DNA of 64,000 nucleotides. Source: Candidatus Opimibacter skivensis. Its GTDB lineage: Bacteria; Bacteroidota; Bacteroidia; Chitinophagales; Saprospiraceae. This document shows, one piece after another, positions 45,076 through 54,140 of this stretch (the first letter of the stretch is position 1; every line of letters starts with the position of its first letter). A program made the translations under genes and the position numbers. The DNA is taken from NCBI GenBank assembly GCA_016721905.1, contig JADKHH010000026.1:62001-126000 (forward strand). The letters run 5' to 3'. Below the pieces are notes generated by a model that worked only from the letters and a program-made list of their open reading frames with translations, was not told the origin of the DNA and ran no database searches.

Positions 45076-45855
45076 ATGAAACATATTCTACTCTACATCC
45101 TGGCGACTGCCACCCTACTCTCTTGTGGCTCAGACACAAAGCCAGCCGAACAAAGTACAGCACCTGCTATTAACTTCAAAACCAATAGCGTCCCTGTGCC
45201 CTTTGCCGGCAACTGGATCAGTGAAACTTATCTGAGCGATATCAAGGAACACCAGTCCCCCCGCAAAGCCCAGGAAAACATCGAAGAATGCTACATCCAA
45301 CTTCCCGATAATACATTACGCCCATCGACCATGGTGATCAATTTTCACGAAGGTATTTCTGACCTGGTAACGGTCAACAACAATGGTGTTTTCCAACTGT
45401 GGGAAAAACAAGGTGACACCCTTTCCAATCTCAAATACACCATCAAACCACTCTCCAGGGACACCATTAAAATCGACGATAAACTCTTTATTAAAATCAA
45501 CTCCTCTCCAGCTGGCAACGAACCGAGGATATTGGAAGAAATACTATTCAAAGGAACATACATCACCAAAAAGGGCGAGCATATCGAATTTAAGTCCAAC
45601 GGCGAAGTGAGTGGATTCGGAAAGTACAAATATTACAAACCACTGATCGACTATTTTGATGCCGGATTACAGATTGACCAGGTAGGGCTTGGAGAAACGG
45701 CAGACAAAATGGAATATTTTGGTTTTAAATTTAAGCGGAACAAACTGGAATTATACAAACTGAAATGTGATGCGTACGATGAAGTAGATAACAGGTGTGT
45801 GGAAGTAAGTTATGGAATAAAGGCTTATGACTTACAGAAATCAAGCGGTGAATAA
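45076..45855 (+). CDS. Uncharacterised lipoprotein
   Basis: A 259-residue protein with a lipobox (LLSC, Cys 17). The mature chain has no motif I recognise; it contains an opening region SVPVPFAGNWISETYLSDIKEH and alternating beta-like segments (TMVINFHEGISDLVTVNNNG, SPAGNEPRILEEILFKGTY). It reads like a lipocalin-type or DUF-type surface lipoprotein. It converges, with a 3-base gap, on the LytTR response-regulator gene. Confidence 0.7.
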   Translation: MKHILLYILATATLLSCGSDTKPAEQSTAPAINFKTNSVPVPFAGNWISETYLSDIKEHQSPRKAQENIEECYIQLPDNTLRPSTMVINFHEGISDLVTVNNNGVFQLWEKQGDTLSNLKYTIKPLSRDTIKIDDKLFIKINSSPAGNEPRILEEILFKGTYITKKGEHIEFKSNGEVSGFGKYKYYKPLIDYFDAGLQIDQVGLGETADKMEYFGFKFKRNKLELYKLKCDAYDEVDNRCVEVSYGIKAYDLQKSSGE

Positions 45856-45858
45856 TAC

Positions 45859-46614
45859 TTATCTCCCTAACCATTCTTTAAAGTCCGTCATTCGATCACC
45901 GCTGACGAGTACCTCAAGTTTTGTCTTCGGTGTTAATTCAAGCTTGAGCTTTCCCTTGATATGCGCATGCACTGTCTGGATTGATTGAAAGCTGACTAAA
46001 AACTGACGGCTAATCCGGAAATAATCCCTGGGATTCATCATGGTGGTAAGCTTGTCAAGGCTGAAATCAATCGGTAAGTTCTGGCCCTCCTTGGTCACCA
46101 TGAACGTCAGCTTCTCCTCCGAGTAGAAATAGGCGATATCACTTGTCTCAATACTCTTGATCCGGGTGCCTACCGTAATCATAAACCGGCTCTTATATTC
46201 CGGCTCTTTATGGCCAAGTGACTTTAACAACGTTTCGAGATTGGGTTGGGCAAACTGATTCTTAAGGCGTTTAAATTTTTCAATGGCCTGCACCAGTTCA
46301 TCATAATTGATAGGCTTGAGCAGATAGTCGATACTATTGACTTTAAACGCCTGGATCATATACTCATCATAGGCCGTCGTAAAGATCACCGGAGCTGCAA
46401 TACGTACCTGCTCAAATATTTTAAACGCCAGGTCATCTTCCAGATGAATGTCCATAAAAATCAGGTCAGGCTCTGCATTTGATCCGAACCACTTCACTGC
46501 TTCGTCAACGGATGGCAATATAGCCTCTACCTGAATCGTACTGTCCCATTTATGCAATAAACTCTCGAGACGCTTCGCGGTGAGATTTTCATCTTCGATA
46601 ATGATTGTCTTCAT
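45859..46614 (-). CDS. LytTR-type response regulator
   Basis: A 251-residue two-domain regulator. Receiver residues 1-125: acidic pocket IIEDE, phospho-acceptor Asp 55 in LIFMDIHLEDD, Thr in IFTTAYDEY and Lys in YLLKPINYDEL. LytTR DNA-binding domain about 150-250 (GTRIKSIETSDIAYFYSEEK, MNPRDYFRISRQFLVS). It follows the sensor kinase gene with a 53-base gap and is the partner of that LytS-type kinase. Confidence 0.94.
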   Translation of the reverse strand: MKTIIIEDENLTAKRLESLLHKWDSTIQVEAILPSVDEAVKWFGSNAEPDLIFMDIHLEDDLAFKIFEQVRIAAPVIFTTAYDEYMIQAFKVNSIDYLLKPINYDELVQAIEKFKRLKNQFAQPNLETLLKSLGHKEPEYKSRFMITVGTRIKSIETSDIAYFYSEEKLTFMVTKEGQNLPIDFSLDKLTTMMNPRDYFRISRQFLVSFQSIQTVHAHIKGKLKLELTPKTKLEVLVSGDRMTDFKEWLGR

Positions 46615-46667
46615 GGTTTGTGGTTTATACTTTTAATGGCCATAAATTAATTTTCAACAGTTTTATG

Positions 46668-48563
46668 TCAACTAAGCAATGGGATCCTGACTACAAACTG
46701 ATCATCAGACTCTCCTGCCCATACATGACGTCCGGTCACCAAAGCATAGCGGTCCATAATATTTTCCAACCCTACTCCTGTTGACATGGAGGGTGTACTC
46801 CTGGGTTGCAGTTTATTCTTTACGACCAGCATTTGGTCTTCTTCTACCGAGATGTATACACTTAGGGGTTCCTGGACAGACATCCTGTTGTGCTTGACCG
46901 CATTCTCAATCAATAACTGAAGGGTCAGCGGGGCGATCTTATATTTATCCAGGATGTTATCCGGCAAATTTATTTCCACCGAAAATTTATTTTCAAAACG
47001 GATTTTTAGCAAGAAGGAATAGGATTCAATAAATCCGAGTTCAGTGCGCAGGGTGACCAGTGACTGGTCTTTTTGTTCCAGGATATACCGATAGGATCTT
47101 GACAACTGATCAATAAAACGCTCAGACAGATCCGGATCGATCCTGACCAATGAGGAAAGTATACTGAGGCTATTGAAGAGGAAGTGTGGGTTGACCTGGG
47201 TTTTCAATAAAGATATCTGATTGACCAACTGCTGATTTTCCAGTTTCTGGGTTTTTCGTTTGAGCGAGGAGGAATTGCGCTGAAGAACTAACATCCTGCC
47301 CAGGAAAATCAACATTAAAACCAGGAAGCCGATCGCTGCCACTAAAACGATATTGGTGAGATGTCCGCGCTTTTGCATTTCCAATGCATGCAGATCATTG
47401 AGCTGATTCAATTCCTGGACACGTGAAATACTATCCGTCAGATTTTCTTTTTCAAATTTCAACCGGCTCATTTCCAGCTTGAGCTCATCGTTTCGAAGAC
47501 TATCATTGAGGTCGACAAATTCTTCTAAATAGGATAGTGCTTTAACAGGATCACCCAATTCCTTGTAAGTGCGATACAGGCAGGAGCAATCCGCAGCTTC
47601 AATGTTCATTTTATTCGTTGACCGCGCAATCTCCAATGATGCAGTACACCATTTCAACGCCTCCTGGAATTGTCGCTCCCTTCTCGCGATATCCCCAAGA
47701 TTGTAATACCCATTGGCCAGGCTTGCCTTATCGTTTAGTCTCTCGAAATATTCAATGCTTTTCCTGGTGTATGTTTTTGCCTGGGCATAATCTTTCATGC
47801 TAATGTATAGCGTGCCCAGATTGATATAGGTGATGGCCATGCCCAGTATATCCTGCAATTCTGTTCGGATACAAAGGCTTTCCATCAGGTACCACCGGGC
47901 TTTCTCAAACATATGATATCCCCTGTACATATTGCCGATATTATTGTAGAGCAGACCGATACTCTGTTGATTATCGCCGATACTGTACATGCGCAAAGCT
48001 TTCTCATAGTATTCCAGGGCTTTGGTACTATCCTCCTGGTTCTGATACAGACCGGCCAGGTTGCTATAGTTGCTCGTCATTCCGGCCGTATCCCGGATCT
48101 GTTCGTTGATCTTCAGGGCTTTCAACTGGTACTCGAGATCCTTCAGGTTGTTTCCCTGGTCCCCGTAGATGAGCCCCAGATTACCATAGATCGCGGCTTC
48201 TCCTTTGAGATCACCCGTTTTTTTACGGATCTCGAGACTTTGATTATAGAAGGCTATGGATTGGGGATATTCACTTTTGAGGTAATGATAGGAAGCAATA
48301 TTGTAGCAGGCCTTGCCTATCCACTTCTGATTATTTTTAGCTTTTGCAAAATCAAGCTGCAAATTCGCCAGAATATAGGCGCTGTCCAGGTTGGTGTTGA
48401 GCATTGGCCACGTTAATCTTTGGATTGCTTTTAGTCGGTTAGTGTCCGCTGCAGTAGGATCATTCCATACATTCCACAGACTATCAGTTTTGGACTGGGA
48501 CCATGCCGCAGTGGATAACAAACCTGTCATCAAAAGGAATAGCAAACATCTTCTCTTGTTCAT
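46668..48563 (-). CDS. TPR-containing LytS-type sensor histidine kinase
   Basis: A 631-residue protein. Signal peptide (about 1-22), then six to eight TPRs (about 60-360, e.g. KGEAAIYGNLGLIYGDQGNN, MAITYINLGTLYISMKDYAQA), a coiled coil, one membrane helix (about 398-418), and a His_kinase domain: phosphorylation site LKTQVNPHFLFNSLSILSSL, and an ATPase with LTLQLLIENAVKHN and STGVGLENIMDRYALV. The TPR sensor lies in the periplasm. This topology is common in Bacteroidota. It pairs with the LytTR regulator downstream; the signal is unknown. Confidence 0.93.
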   Translation of the reverse strand: MNKRRCLLFLLMTGLLSTAAWSQSKTDSLWNVWNDPTAADTNRLKAIQRLTWPMLNTNLDSAYILANLQLDFAKAKNNQKWIGKACYNIASYHYLKSEYPQSIAFYNQSLEIRKKTGDLKGEAAIYGNLGLIYGDQGNNLKDLEYQLKALKINEQIRDTAGMTSNYSNLAGLYQNQEDSTKALEYYEKALRMYSIGDNQQSIGLLYNNIGNMYRGYHMFEKARWYLMESLCIRTELQDILGMAITYINLGTLYISMKDYAQAKTYTRKSIEYFERLNDKASLANGYYNLGDIARRERQFQEALKWCTASLEIARSTNKMNIEAADCSCLYRTYKELGDPVKALSYLEEFVDLNDSLRNDELKLEMSRLKFEKENLTDSISRVQELNQLNDLHALEMQKRGHLTNIVLVAAIGFLVLMLIFLGRMLVLQRNSSSLKRKTQKLENQQLVNQISLLKTQVNPHFLFNSLSILSSLVRIDPDLSERFIDQLSRSYRYILEQKDQSLVTLRTELGFIESYSFLLKIRFENKFSVEINLPDNILDKYKIAPLTLQLLIENAVKHNRMSVQEPLSVYISVEEDQMLVVKNKLQPRSTPSMSTGVGLENIMDRYALVTGRHVWAGESDDQFVVRIPLLS

Positions 48564-48652
48564 TCAGCTCTTGATTTTTATCAGATGAGCACTTTTTTAT
48601 GATCTGAAATCACGCCTTAAAAATAGAAGACTCTATTGATCACAGGCGAAAA

Positions 48653-48690
48653 TTAATAAAAAGTGTTGCAGGACCGGGATCCTGCAACAC
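48653..48690 (-). terminator. Minus-strand terminator
   Basis: An 11-bp stem, GTGTTGCAGGA with its complement at 48680-48690, followed on the minus strand by TTTTTATT. It ends the lipoprotein gene at 48700. Confidence 0.85.
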
Positions 48691-48699
48691 CTGTTGGAA

Positions 48700-49140
48700 T
48701 TACTTGCGTTTTGTTGCCTTGATCACCAGTGGAAATTCCTGTTCGATGCCTTCCCAAAGCATCTTATTGCCGCCGGTGAATGTGATGTCAGCCAGAATAG
48801 GTTCTCCTTCATAATACATGGTCACCTGGCTGGCCACTTCATCATAGATATATCTGCCTGAAAGATCCATGGTATCACCATCAGCAAATAAACCTTCCTG
48901 GATGAAGATGCCGCTGTTGCCTATAGGCTCCTGGAAGGTGATAGATGCTTCATCTAAAATAAAGCCGATCCATTCGTCATCGTCCAGCAGGTAAGAATCG
49001 ATATCCCAGGTACCTACCAGGGTTTCTTTAAAAGTTGGCTCAGGTGTTTCTTCATCCTTGTCACATGATGGAAGTGCTACCAGGATGAAGGCAAACATCA
49101 ACATCGTGAAGATTCCGTTTTTTAAAAGCATGGTTTTCAT
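48700..49140 (-). CDS. Lipocalin-like lipoprotein
   Basis: A 146-residue protein with lipobox LPSC (Cys near 26), then a DKDEETPEPTF linker. The mature part follows the short lipocalin-like pattern of Bacteroidota: LVGTWDIDSYLLDDDEWIGF, ASITFQ, DLSGRYIYD, QVTMYYEGEP, MLWEG and LVIKATKRK. Ligand unknown. It shares strand with the T9SS protein gene upstream (52-base gap). Confidence 0.75.
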   Translation of the reverse strand: MKTMLLKNGIFTMLMFAFILVALPSCDKDEETPEPTFKETLVGTWDIDSYLLDDDEWIGFILDEASITFQEPIGNSGIFIQEGLFADGDTMDLSGRYIYDEVASQVTMYYEGEPILADITFTGGNKMLWEGIEQEFPLVIKATKRK

Positions 49141-49192
49141 AATTCAATTTGTTTATGTGGTTATAAAATGATTTTATGTTAGCGTGATTTGA

Positions 49193-49738
49193 TTACTGGA
49201 TTAAAAGTTTTCCGGAGAAATAATCGTCACCACTCCTGGCTCTCACCTGGTATATCCCTGCAGGCAGGTCATTGAGATCAAGGACTCTCTCTCCATGGTC
49301 CAATGCGTATTTTTTGACCAGCTGTCCGGAAATGGTATAGACCAGGACTGAAATTTTTCCACTAAGCTTCACCTGGACAATACCTGATGTCGGATTAGGA
49401 TACAGGAAGAATGCATCAATAGCCGGGGGATCAATGAGCTCCTGTTGTTGGTAAGGATCGATGTGCTGAGACAATGAATCCTGTGTGATCGTAGTAGTCT
49501 CGATTTCCGCACTGGCATAACCTGGTTGTGGTTCTTGTGACCCGGTATCAATTCTGGGAGAAGTTTCCAAAATTGATGGTAGTTCCAGGGAACCTTGTGT
49601 TTGCATTCCCGGCGTTGCAATGGCATTGCAGACCAAATCAGCAGCCAGTAGCGGACCCTCAGCGCCTGACACTTGCTGGGCAGCAATCGGGTTGGTCCCG
49701 AACAAGATTGAAATGAAGAGTGTATAAATGATTTTCAT
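49193..49738 (-). CDS. T9SS-exported protein of unknown function
   Basis: A 181-residue protein. The ATG at 49738 starts a signal peptide (MKIIYTLFISILFGTNPIAAQ); an open frame extends 48 bases upstream without a better start. The middle (about 25-100) is low-complexity with no recognised domain. The last about 75 residues (FFLYPNPTSGIVQVKLSG, YTISGQLVKKYAL, LDLNDLPAGIYQVR, YFSGKLLIQ) form a complete T9SS type A sorting domain. So the cargo part is very short, or this is a remnant of a larger protein. Confidence 0.8.
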   Translation of the reverse strand: MKIIYTLFISILFGTNPIAAQQVSGAEGPLLAADLVCNAIATPGMQTQGSLELPSILETSPRIDTGSQEPQPGYASAEIETTTITQDSLSQHIDPYQQQELIDPPAIDAFFLYPNPTSGIVQVKLSGKISVLVYTISGQLVKKYALDHGERVLDLNDLPAGIYQVRARSGDDYFSGKLLIQ

Positions 49739-49854
49739 GTTGTTATGATTTATAGGGTGGTATTTGTTTTTCCTTTGATGGCTCAAATGTATCGGCAGGC
49801 TGGTGCAGCCTCCAAAAAAATGGCTACTGAATGCCTGATTTGGGAGGATGAATC

Positions 49855-49925
49855 GTGAAAAGTGAAGAGTGAAGAGTGAAAAGTGAAAAGTGAAAAGTGA
49901 AAAGTGAGGCGGAGGCGGAGGCGCT
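49855..49925. repeat. 7-bp tandem repeats (AAGTGAA)
   Basis: AAGTGAA and GAGTGAA units (about nine), then GAGGCG hexamer-like units. Confidence 0.9.
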
Positions 49926-49941
49926 AAGGTTAAGTGATTAT

Positions 49942-50140
49942 TACCTGTAGCCAGGAGGCTACTACGACAATTCCGAAACAGAACATGTTCATAGTGCTAG
50001 CCGTCGGCAGCCAGAGTCTACCAACAACATATGTTTTCTACCTGTAGCCAGGAGGCTACTACGACAATTCCGAAACAGAACATGTTCATAGTGCTTTAAC
50101 CGTCGGCAGCCGGAGTCTACCAACAACGTCTGTTTTTTTT
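49942..50140. repeat. 97-bp tandem duplication
   Basis: Two copies (49942-50034 and 50039-50140) start 97 bases apart and differ by a two-base insertion and a few substitutions. Each copy contains a small hairpin, GTAGCC-AGGA-GGCTAC, and a GCCGTCGGC-type motif. The second copy ends in a T run. No reading frame or transposase is associated. Confidence 0.88.
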
Positions 50141-50198
50141 TATTAAGAAAAAACAGACGCAGGTCGCAGGTAGAGCGTGCACAAAAAACGAGAATAAC

Positions 50199-50283
50199 AC
50201 GTCTGGCGTCTGCGAGTCTGGCATCTGGTATCTAAAGCGAGAATTTGGCATCTGCGAGTCTGGCATCTGGCATCTAAAACCCA
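50199..50283. repeat. 7-bp tandem repeats (TCTGGCA)
   Basis: Groups of TCTGGCA, TCTGGCG and TCTGCGA units in two related blocks. With the two preceding entries this accounts for most of the 585-base gap between the T9SS gene and the SRPBCC gene. Confidence 0.8.
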
Positions 50284-50323
50284 GTTCAACGAAGAGGATT
50301 GGATTTTACTAAATTTACAGCCT

Positions 50324-50779
50324 ATGAAAGAAGCGATGATTGTACAGAACACGATCACTATCAATGCCCCGATCGAAAGGGTTTGGAAGGCACTGGTGGA
50401 TCCGGAAATGACCAGGATTTATATGTATGGTTGCGAAGCACTTTCTGACTGGAAGCCAGGCAGTTTATTACTGTGGGAGGGGGAATACGAAGGGAAAAAA
50501 ATGGTGTTTGTTAAGGGCTATGTCACCGCGATCGATCCGCCGCATTTGTTGAGATATACTGTATTTGATCCCAACTCCACCATGGAGGACATTCCAGAAA
50601 ACTACCTGATTGTGACCTACAGACTGGAGGAATCGTCAGGCAAGACCACCCTTACCGTCACACAAGATGGTTTCGAAACCGCCACAAGGGGTGAGGAGCG
50701 ATACATTGAAGTGTCTAATAAGGGTGAAGGCTGGAACCCCATCCTGGAGGCTATCGCCAATCTGCTGGAGAATCCCTAG
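50324..50779 (+). CDS. SRPBCC/AHSA1-like protein
   Basis: A 151-residue START-fold protein. INAPIERVWKALVDPEMTRIYMYG, SDWKPGSLLLWEGEYEGKK, VKGYVTAIDPPHLLRYTVF and the C-terminal helix EGWNPILEAIANLLE are typical of the AHSA1 (Aha1 C-terminal-like) subgroup. These proteins bind hydrophobic ligands or partners; specific function unknown. The start ATG lies 40 bases behind a repeat block. Confidence 0.88.
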   Translation: MKEAMIVQNTITINAPIERVWKALVDPEMTRIYMYGCEALSDWKPGSLLLWEGEYEGKKMVFVKGYVTAIDPPHLLRYTVFDPNSTMEDIPENYLIVTYRLEESSGKTTLTVTQDGFETATRGEERYIEVSNKGEGWNPILEAIANLLENP

Positions 50780-50800
50780 ATAACTCTGCCTGTATAAGCC

Positions 50801-50808
50801 TATCTTTG
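50801..50808 (+). promoter_or_regulatory. Putative -7 element (TATCTTTG)
   Basis: Matches TAnnTTTG, 23 bases before the GreA/B-like gene. Confidence 0.5.
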
Positions 50809-50831
50809 GAATCCAAACATCAACAATACAC

Positions 50832-51284
50832 ATGAGCCATCAAATATCTAAAGCAGCCATATTAGCCACCTGCCTGAATAAACAAGAGGATCTGATCAGA
50901 AATTTCACTGAACGGATTGATGAAGTAAAATCAGAAGCCTACAGCCATACCGAGACACCAAGCCAGACGGACGAAGGTTCAGACTCTTCAGAAGAAATGT
51001 TGGAGGTGATGGGACAGGAACTTCAATTTGTCAGGGCCGAAATGGAAATCCTCCGCTCCATAGATCCTAAAAATGGTGCCGATCATGTTGAAAGAGGAGC
51101 TGTGGTCGTCACTGACCAGCGGATATTCTTCATCGGCGTATCCAGTGAAGAAATTGAAGTGGAAGGCACAAAAGTGTTTGGGATGTCCGAAAAAGCCCCG
51201 TTATACAGCCATATGAAAGGCCTGAAGCAAGGGGATTCCTTCCAGTTTAATGGCACCAAATACCAGATTGAAGCTATATACTAG
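50832..51284 (+). CDS. GreA/GreB-like protein
   Basis: A 150-residue protein. The N-terminal half is helical (about 8-85; a coiled coil with LQFVRAEMEILRSID) and the C-terminal half (about 95-150) has the FKBP-like GreA/B C-domain: HVERGAVVVTDQRIFFIGV, KVFGMSEKAPLYSHMKGLKQGDSFQFNG. Bacteroidota genomes carry such short proteins, often misnamed. They lack some acidic tip residues of true Gre factors, so a role at RNA polymerase is likely but not certain. Confidence 0.75.
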   Translation: MSHQISKAAILATCLNKQEDLIRNFTERIDEVKSEAYSHTETPSQTDEGSDSSEEMLEVMGQELQFVRAEMEILRSIDPKNGADHVERGAVVVTDQRIFFIGVSSEEIEVEGTKVFGMSEKAPLYSHMKGLKQGDSFQFNGTKYQIEAIY

Positions 51285-51287
51285 GCC

Positions 51288-51310
51288 TTGAAGTCATCGA
51301 TTGACTTCAA
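51288..51310. terminator. Hairpin between convergent genes
   Basis: TTGAAGTCA pairs with TGACTTCAA over TCGAT, just behind the Gre-like stop. There is no T run; it may serve both the Gre-like and PhnA-like genes. Confidence 0.5.
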
Positions 51311-51330
51311 TAGCTATGCCAGGGTCCTGG

Positions 51331-51552
51331 TTATTTCTTCTTCAGGTACATCGTCTTGATTACCAGTACGCTGCCTTCGACTTTGCCTTCGATCGCTCCT
51401 GCATCATCTGTGAGACGGATATTCTTGACCAGGGTTCCTCTCTTGAGGTCCTTGTTAAATCCTTTTACCTTGAGATCTTTCGTCAGCAGCACGGAATCGC
51501 CTTCTGCGAGAATGGTACCATTGCTGTCTTTTACTACGATTTTATCTTCCAT
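51331..51552 (-). CDS. PhnA/YjdM-like domain protein (short form)
   Basis: A 73-residue protein from the ATG at 51552, beginning MEDKIVVKDSNGTILAEGDS, followed by SVLLTKDLKVKGFNKDLKRGTLVKNIRLTDD and a terminal EGSVLVIKTMYLKKK. This is the C-terminal domain of PhnA/YjdM. The N-terminal zinc ribbon of the full-length E. coli protein (about 110 residues) is absent. Such short forms are widespread; the name 'alkylphosphonate utilisation' is historical and a role in phosphonate use is not supported here. Confidence 0.85.
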   Translation of the reverse strand: MEDKIVVKDSNGTILAEGDSVLLTKDLKVKGFNKDLKRGTLVKNIRLTDDAGAIEGKVEGSVLVIKTMYLKKK

Positions 51553-51645
51553 AACCTTTCTAAATAAGGCCACAAAGCTAGCATTATATTGCGGGGACCT
51601 AAAAGAAAACAATATCTTTCACCATAGCCAAAACTCATTCACGCT

Positions 51646-53259
51646 ATGAGGATCTCCTTCCGAAACCAGGTCAATGCGCTGCAAAGCTGTCTGAACAGTT
51701 TTGATCCTGAACGTAATGCATCACGGTATGCCTGCCTGAAAAATTTATCCTCCCTACCCTTCACTATTCATCAGGACCTCATCCATTATTATGAAGCATT
51801 ACTCTTTGTCCTCGCCTATCCCGCTGATGAAGCGCAACAATCTCTTGCAGAAAAAGAAATGCAACGCATCTCAACTTTCCTGAAATCAAGCGTAAAAGAC
51901 AGGCATAAACAATTGGTCAATTCAGGCTTACCTTTTACACACACCATCACCCGATTTTCGCATGACAAAGTGCGTTGGCTCCTGGCCCATCCACACTGCA
52001 AGACCACCCTGGAAGATTTTGTCGACCCATCGCATTCCCTCAATGATGTGCTTACACTTACCCTGCCTACCCTTGAGCGCAGTGAAACCACAGCGGGTCG
52101 TGATAACCTTGATCTGATGGATAGCCTCAAGATACCTGCAACACAACGACTACAGTTCCTGGTCAATGAACTGGCGCGGCTGGACCATCTGCCCTATATC
52201 AAGGACCATCTGTATGAGCGCCTGGAAGCCCTTGTATGTGTGACACCGAAGGACAAGATTTTTTCAAAAGCCTACAACCGCCTGCCTGCAGGAAGCATAT
52301 ATTTCCATAATGACCTTTTAAAAAAATTCGACACCACTACCCTATTGGACACACCTGTTGGCGCACCTGCTGATTTAGATCACGCAAGCATGGCTCAAGC
52401 GATCATCGTTGTAAAAAATACAATGGTGCTGACTGCACGGGAAACTGATCCCTGCACCTACATGGATGAGCACTCCTTCCGTTTGTACCAACTTGAAAGA
52501 GGCATATCGATCGCGATCTATGGGATGGTACCTTCCCGGCAAATGCCCCTGGAATCCTATGTGGGGTATACCGCATTCAAAAATGGATACCCGGTAGCGT
52601 ACGGCGGCGCATGGATATTCGGGGCAAGGGCCAATTTTGGTATCAATATTTTTACGCCATACAGAAGCGGGGAATCTGCCTTTGTCATGGCCCAGCTATT
52701 GCGATTGTACCGTCATGTATTTGATATCCGGTATTTTGAAGTGGAAGGATACCAGTTTGGGCTCAACAATCCTGAAGGCATTGCCTCAGGTGCATTCTGG
52801 TTTTATTACCGCTTTGGTTTCAGGCCAATGGATAAACAACTCAAGGCGATTGCGCTGAAAGAAGAACAGAAAATAAAAGCCAGAAAAGGCTACAAAACCA
52901 GCCACAAAGTGTTGGTTGAGTTAACAGGCAGCAATATTGCCCTTGCACTTGACCGAAAAATTCCACAGAATGTGCCGGACATTGCCATCAGGGTGACACA
53001 GATGATCAGGCGACACTACGGAGGTGACAGGCTGATGGCAGAAAACGAATGTCGGTTGAGGTTTCTGCGTAAGACTGGGATTGATGAACCAGTATCATCA
53101 GCAGAAAACCTGGTGCTTACTGAAGTTGCGCTGTGGGCTGAAGCCATGCATATTGAGGCGAAAGACAAACTTAAAATACTTGCAGCGATGATCAAGGCAA
53201 AACCGAAAGACGTATATGCTTATCAGTCCTTGCTCCTTCAATTCTATAGCAAGGACTGA
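51646..53259 (+). CDS. Uncharacterised protein with a GNAT-like C-terminal half
   Basis: A 537-residue cytosolic protein (no signal or membrane segment). I do not recognise the N-terminal 230 residues, which are helical and Leu-rich. From about 300 a GNAT-like pattern appears: ESYVGYTAFKNGYPVAYGGAWIFGARANFG (strands 2-4), then YRSGESAFVMAQLLRLYRH in place of the acetyl-CoA loop, and the closing YQFGLNNPEGIASGAFWFYYRFGFRPM, which resembles the NxxA-FYxKxGF end of GNAT enzymes. The GNAT reading is an inference; a structure prediction would settle it. Confidence 0.6.
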   Translation: MRISFRNQVNALQSCLNSFDPERNASRYACLKNLSSLPFTIHQDLIHYYEALLFVLAYPADEAQQSLAEKEMQRISTFLKSSVKDRHKQLVNSGLPFTHTITRFSHDKVRWLLAHPHCKTTLEDFVDPSHSLNDVLTLTLPTLERSETTAGRDNLDLMDSLKIPATQRLQFLVNELARLDHLPYIKDHLYERLEALVCVTPKDKIFSKAYNRLPAGSIYFHNDLLKKFDTTTLLDTPVGAPADLDHASMAQAIIVVKNTMVLTARETDPCTYMDEHSFRLYQLERGISIAIYGMVPSRQMPLESYVGYTAFKNGYPVAYGGAWIFGARANFGINIFTPYRSGESAFVMAQLLRLYRHVFDIRYFEVEGYQFGLNNPEGIASGAFWFYYRFGFRPMDKQLKAIALKEEQKIKARKGYKTSHKVLVELTGSNIALALDRKIPQNVPDIAIRVTQMIRRHYGGDRLMAENECRLRFLRKTGIDEPVSSAENLVLTEVALWAEAMHIEAKDKLKILAAMIKAKPKDVYAYQSLLLQFYSKD

Positions 53260-53504
53260 CGGGCTATTTTTTCTTCTTTGCCCTTATTTACCTGTTCAAC
53301 TACTATTGATTCCGTTTGAGAAAACCTTTTGACAGCCTGCCTCCATCCATTCGAATGTATATCTATATTTACTATTACCTGATTTGCCAATGGCAAATAC
53401 AAGAATCAGCATAACTCATAGCAAAAGGAAACAATGCATCAATCGCTGCTCCTCCAGAAAAGAAATAATTATACCACCACCTGAATTGCATGCTGCCCAT
53501 GTCC

Positions 53505-53966
53505 ATGAAAATAACTAAAGCAACAATGCTCAGATCAGAGCAGAAAGAAATGATATGTCAGCTCTGGAATACGGAATACCCTCAAAATCTGGCTATCACC
53601 TCAACTGCCTTTGATGCATTCCTGGAATCTTCTGCCAGTCAGACCCATTTTCTAATCCTTGAAAACGAGCGAGATCTTGTGGGTTGGGCGTATACCTTTG
53701 ACCGGGAAGGTGACAGATGGTTTTCCATCATTATCAGCCATCAACACCAGGGCAAAGGACTTGGGCATGTGCTTTTAAACCTGATCAAAGAAAAAGAGAA
53801 CCGACTCAACGGATGGGTTATTGACCATCCAAATGATCGAAAACAAAACGGGCAGCCCTACCTCTCTCCGCTAACATTCTACATCAACAACGGCTTTACA
53901 GCCCTTCCCCATGCGCGATTGGAGAATGAAAAAATCTCCGCTGTCAAAATCGAATGGAAAAAATAG
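53505..53966 (+). CDS. GNAT family N-acetyltransferase
   Basis: A 153-residue protein; the third in-frame ATG (53505, MKITKATMLRSEQ) is the likely start, with two others within 15 bases upstream. Features: DREGDRWFSIIISHQHQGKGLGHVLLNLIKEKE (acetyl-CoA loop QGKGLG) and SPLTFYINNGFTALPHARLENEKISAVKIEW. Substrate unknown. It has no visible coupling to neighbouring genes. Confidence 0.85.
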   Translation: MKITKATMLRSEQKEMICQLWNTEYPQNLAITSTAFDAFLESSASQTHFLILENERDLVGWAYTFDREGDRWFSIIISHQHQGKGLGHVLLNLIKEKENRLNGWVIDHPNDRKQNGQPYLSPLTFYINNGFTALPHARLENEKISAVKIEWKK

Positions 53967-54140
53967 GCTTGCATTCCAGCAAGTTATTTTTGCGGATATA
54001 AAAGCATCCGAAGTCAAAACGATGCCCTTTCAACTTTATTCCTGAGTCACTGCACCCACCTGGCGGGTGTATAAGTCCAAAGATTGTTTTACTTTCAAAT
54101 TTCTGTCAGTGATTTCAGAAATGGAAAAACCAGCCGGGTT

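Noticed and set aside
50143..50364. 73-codon minus-strand frame with RCQTRRCQI repeats
   Set aside because: It is translated TCTGGCA heptamer repeat and overlaps the SRPBCC start.
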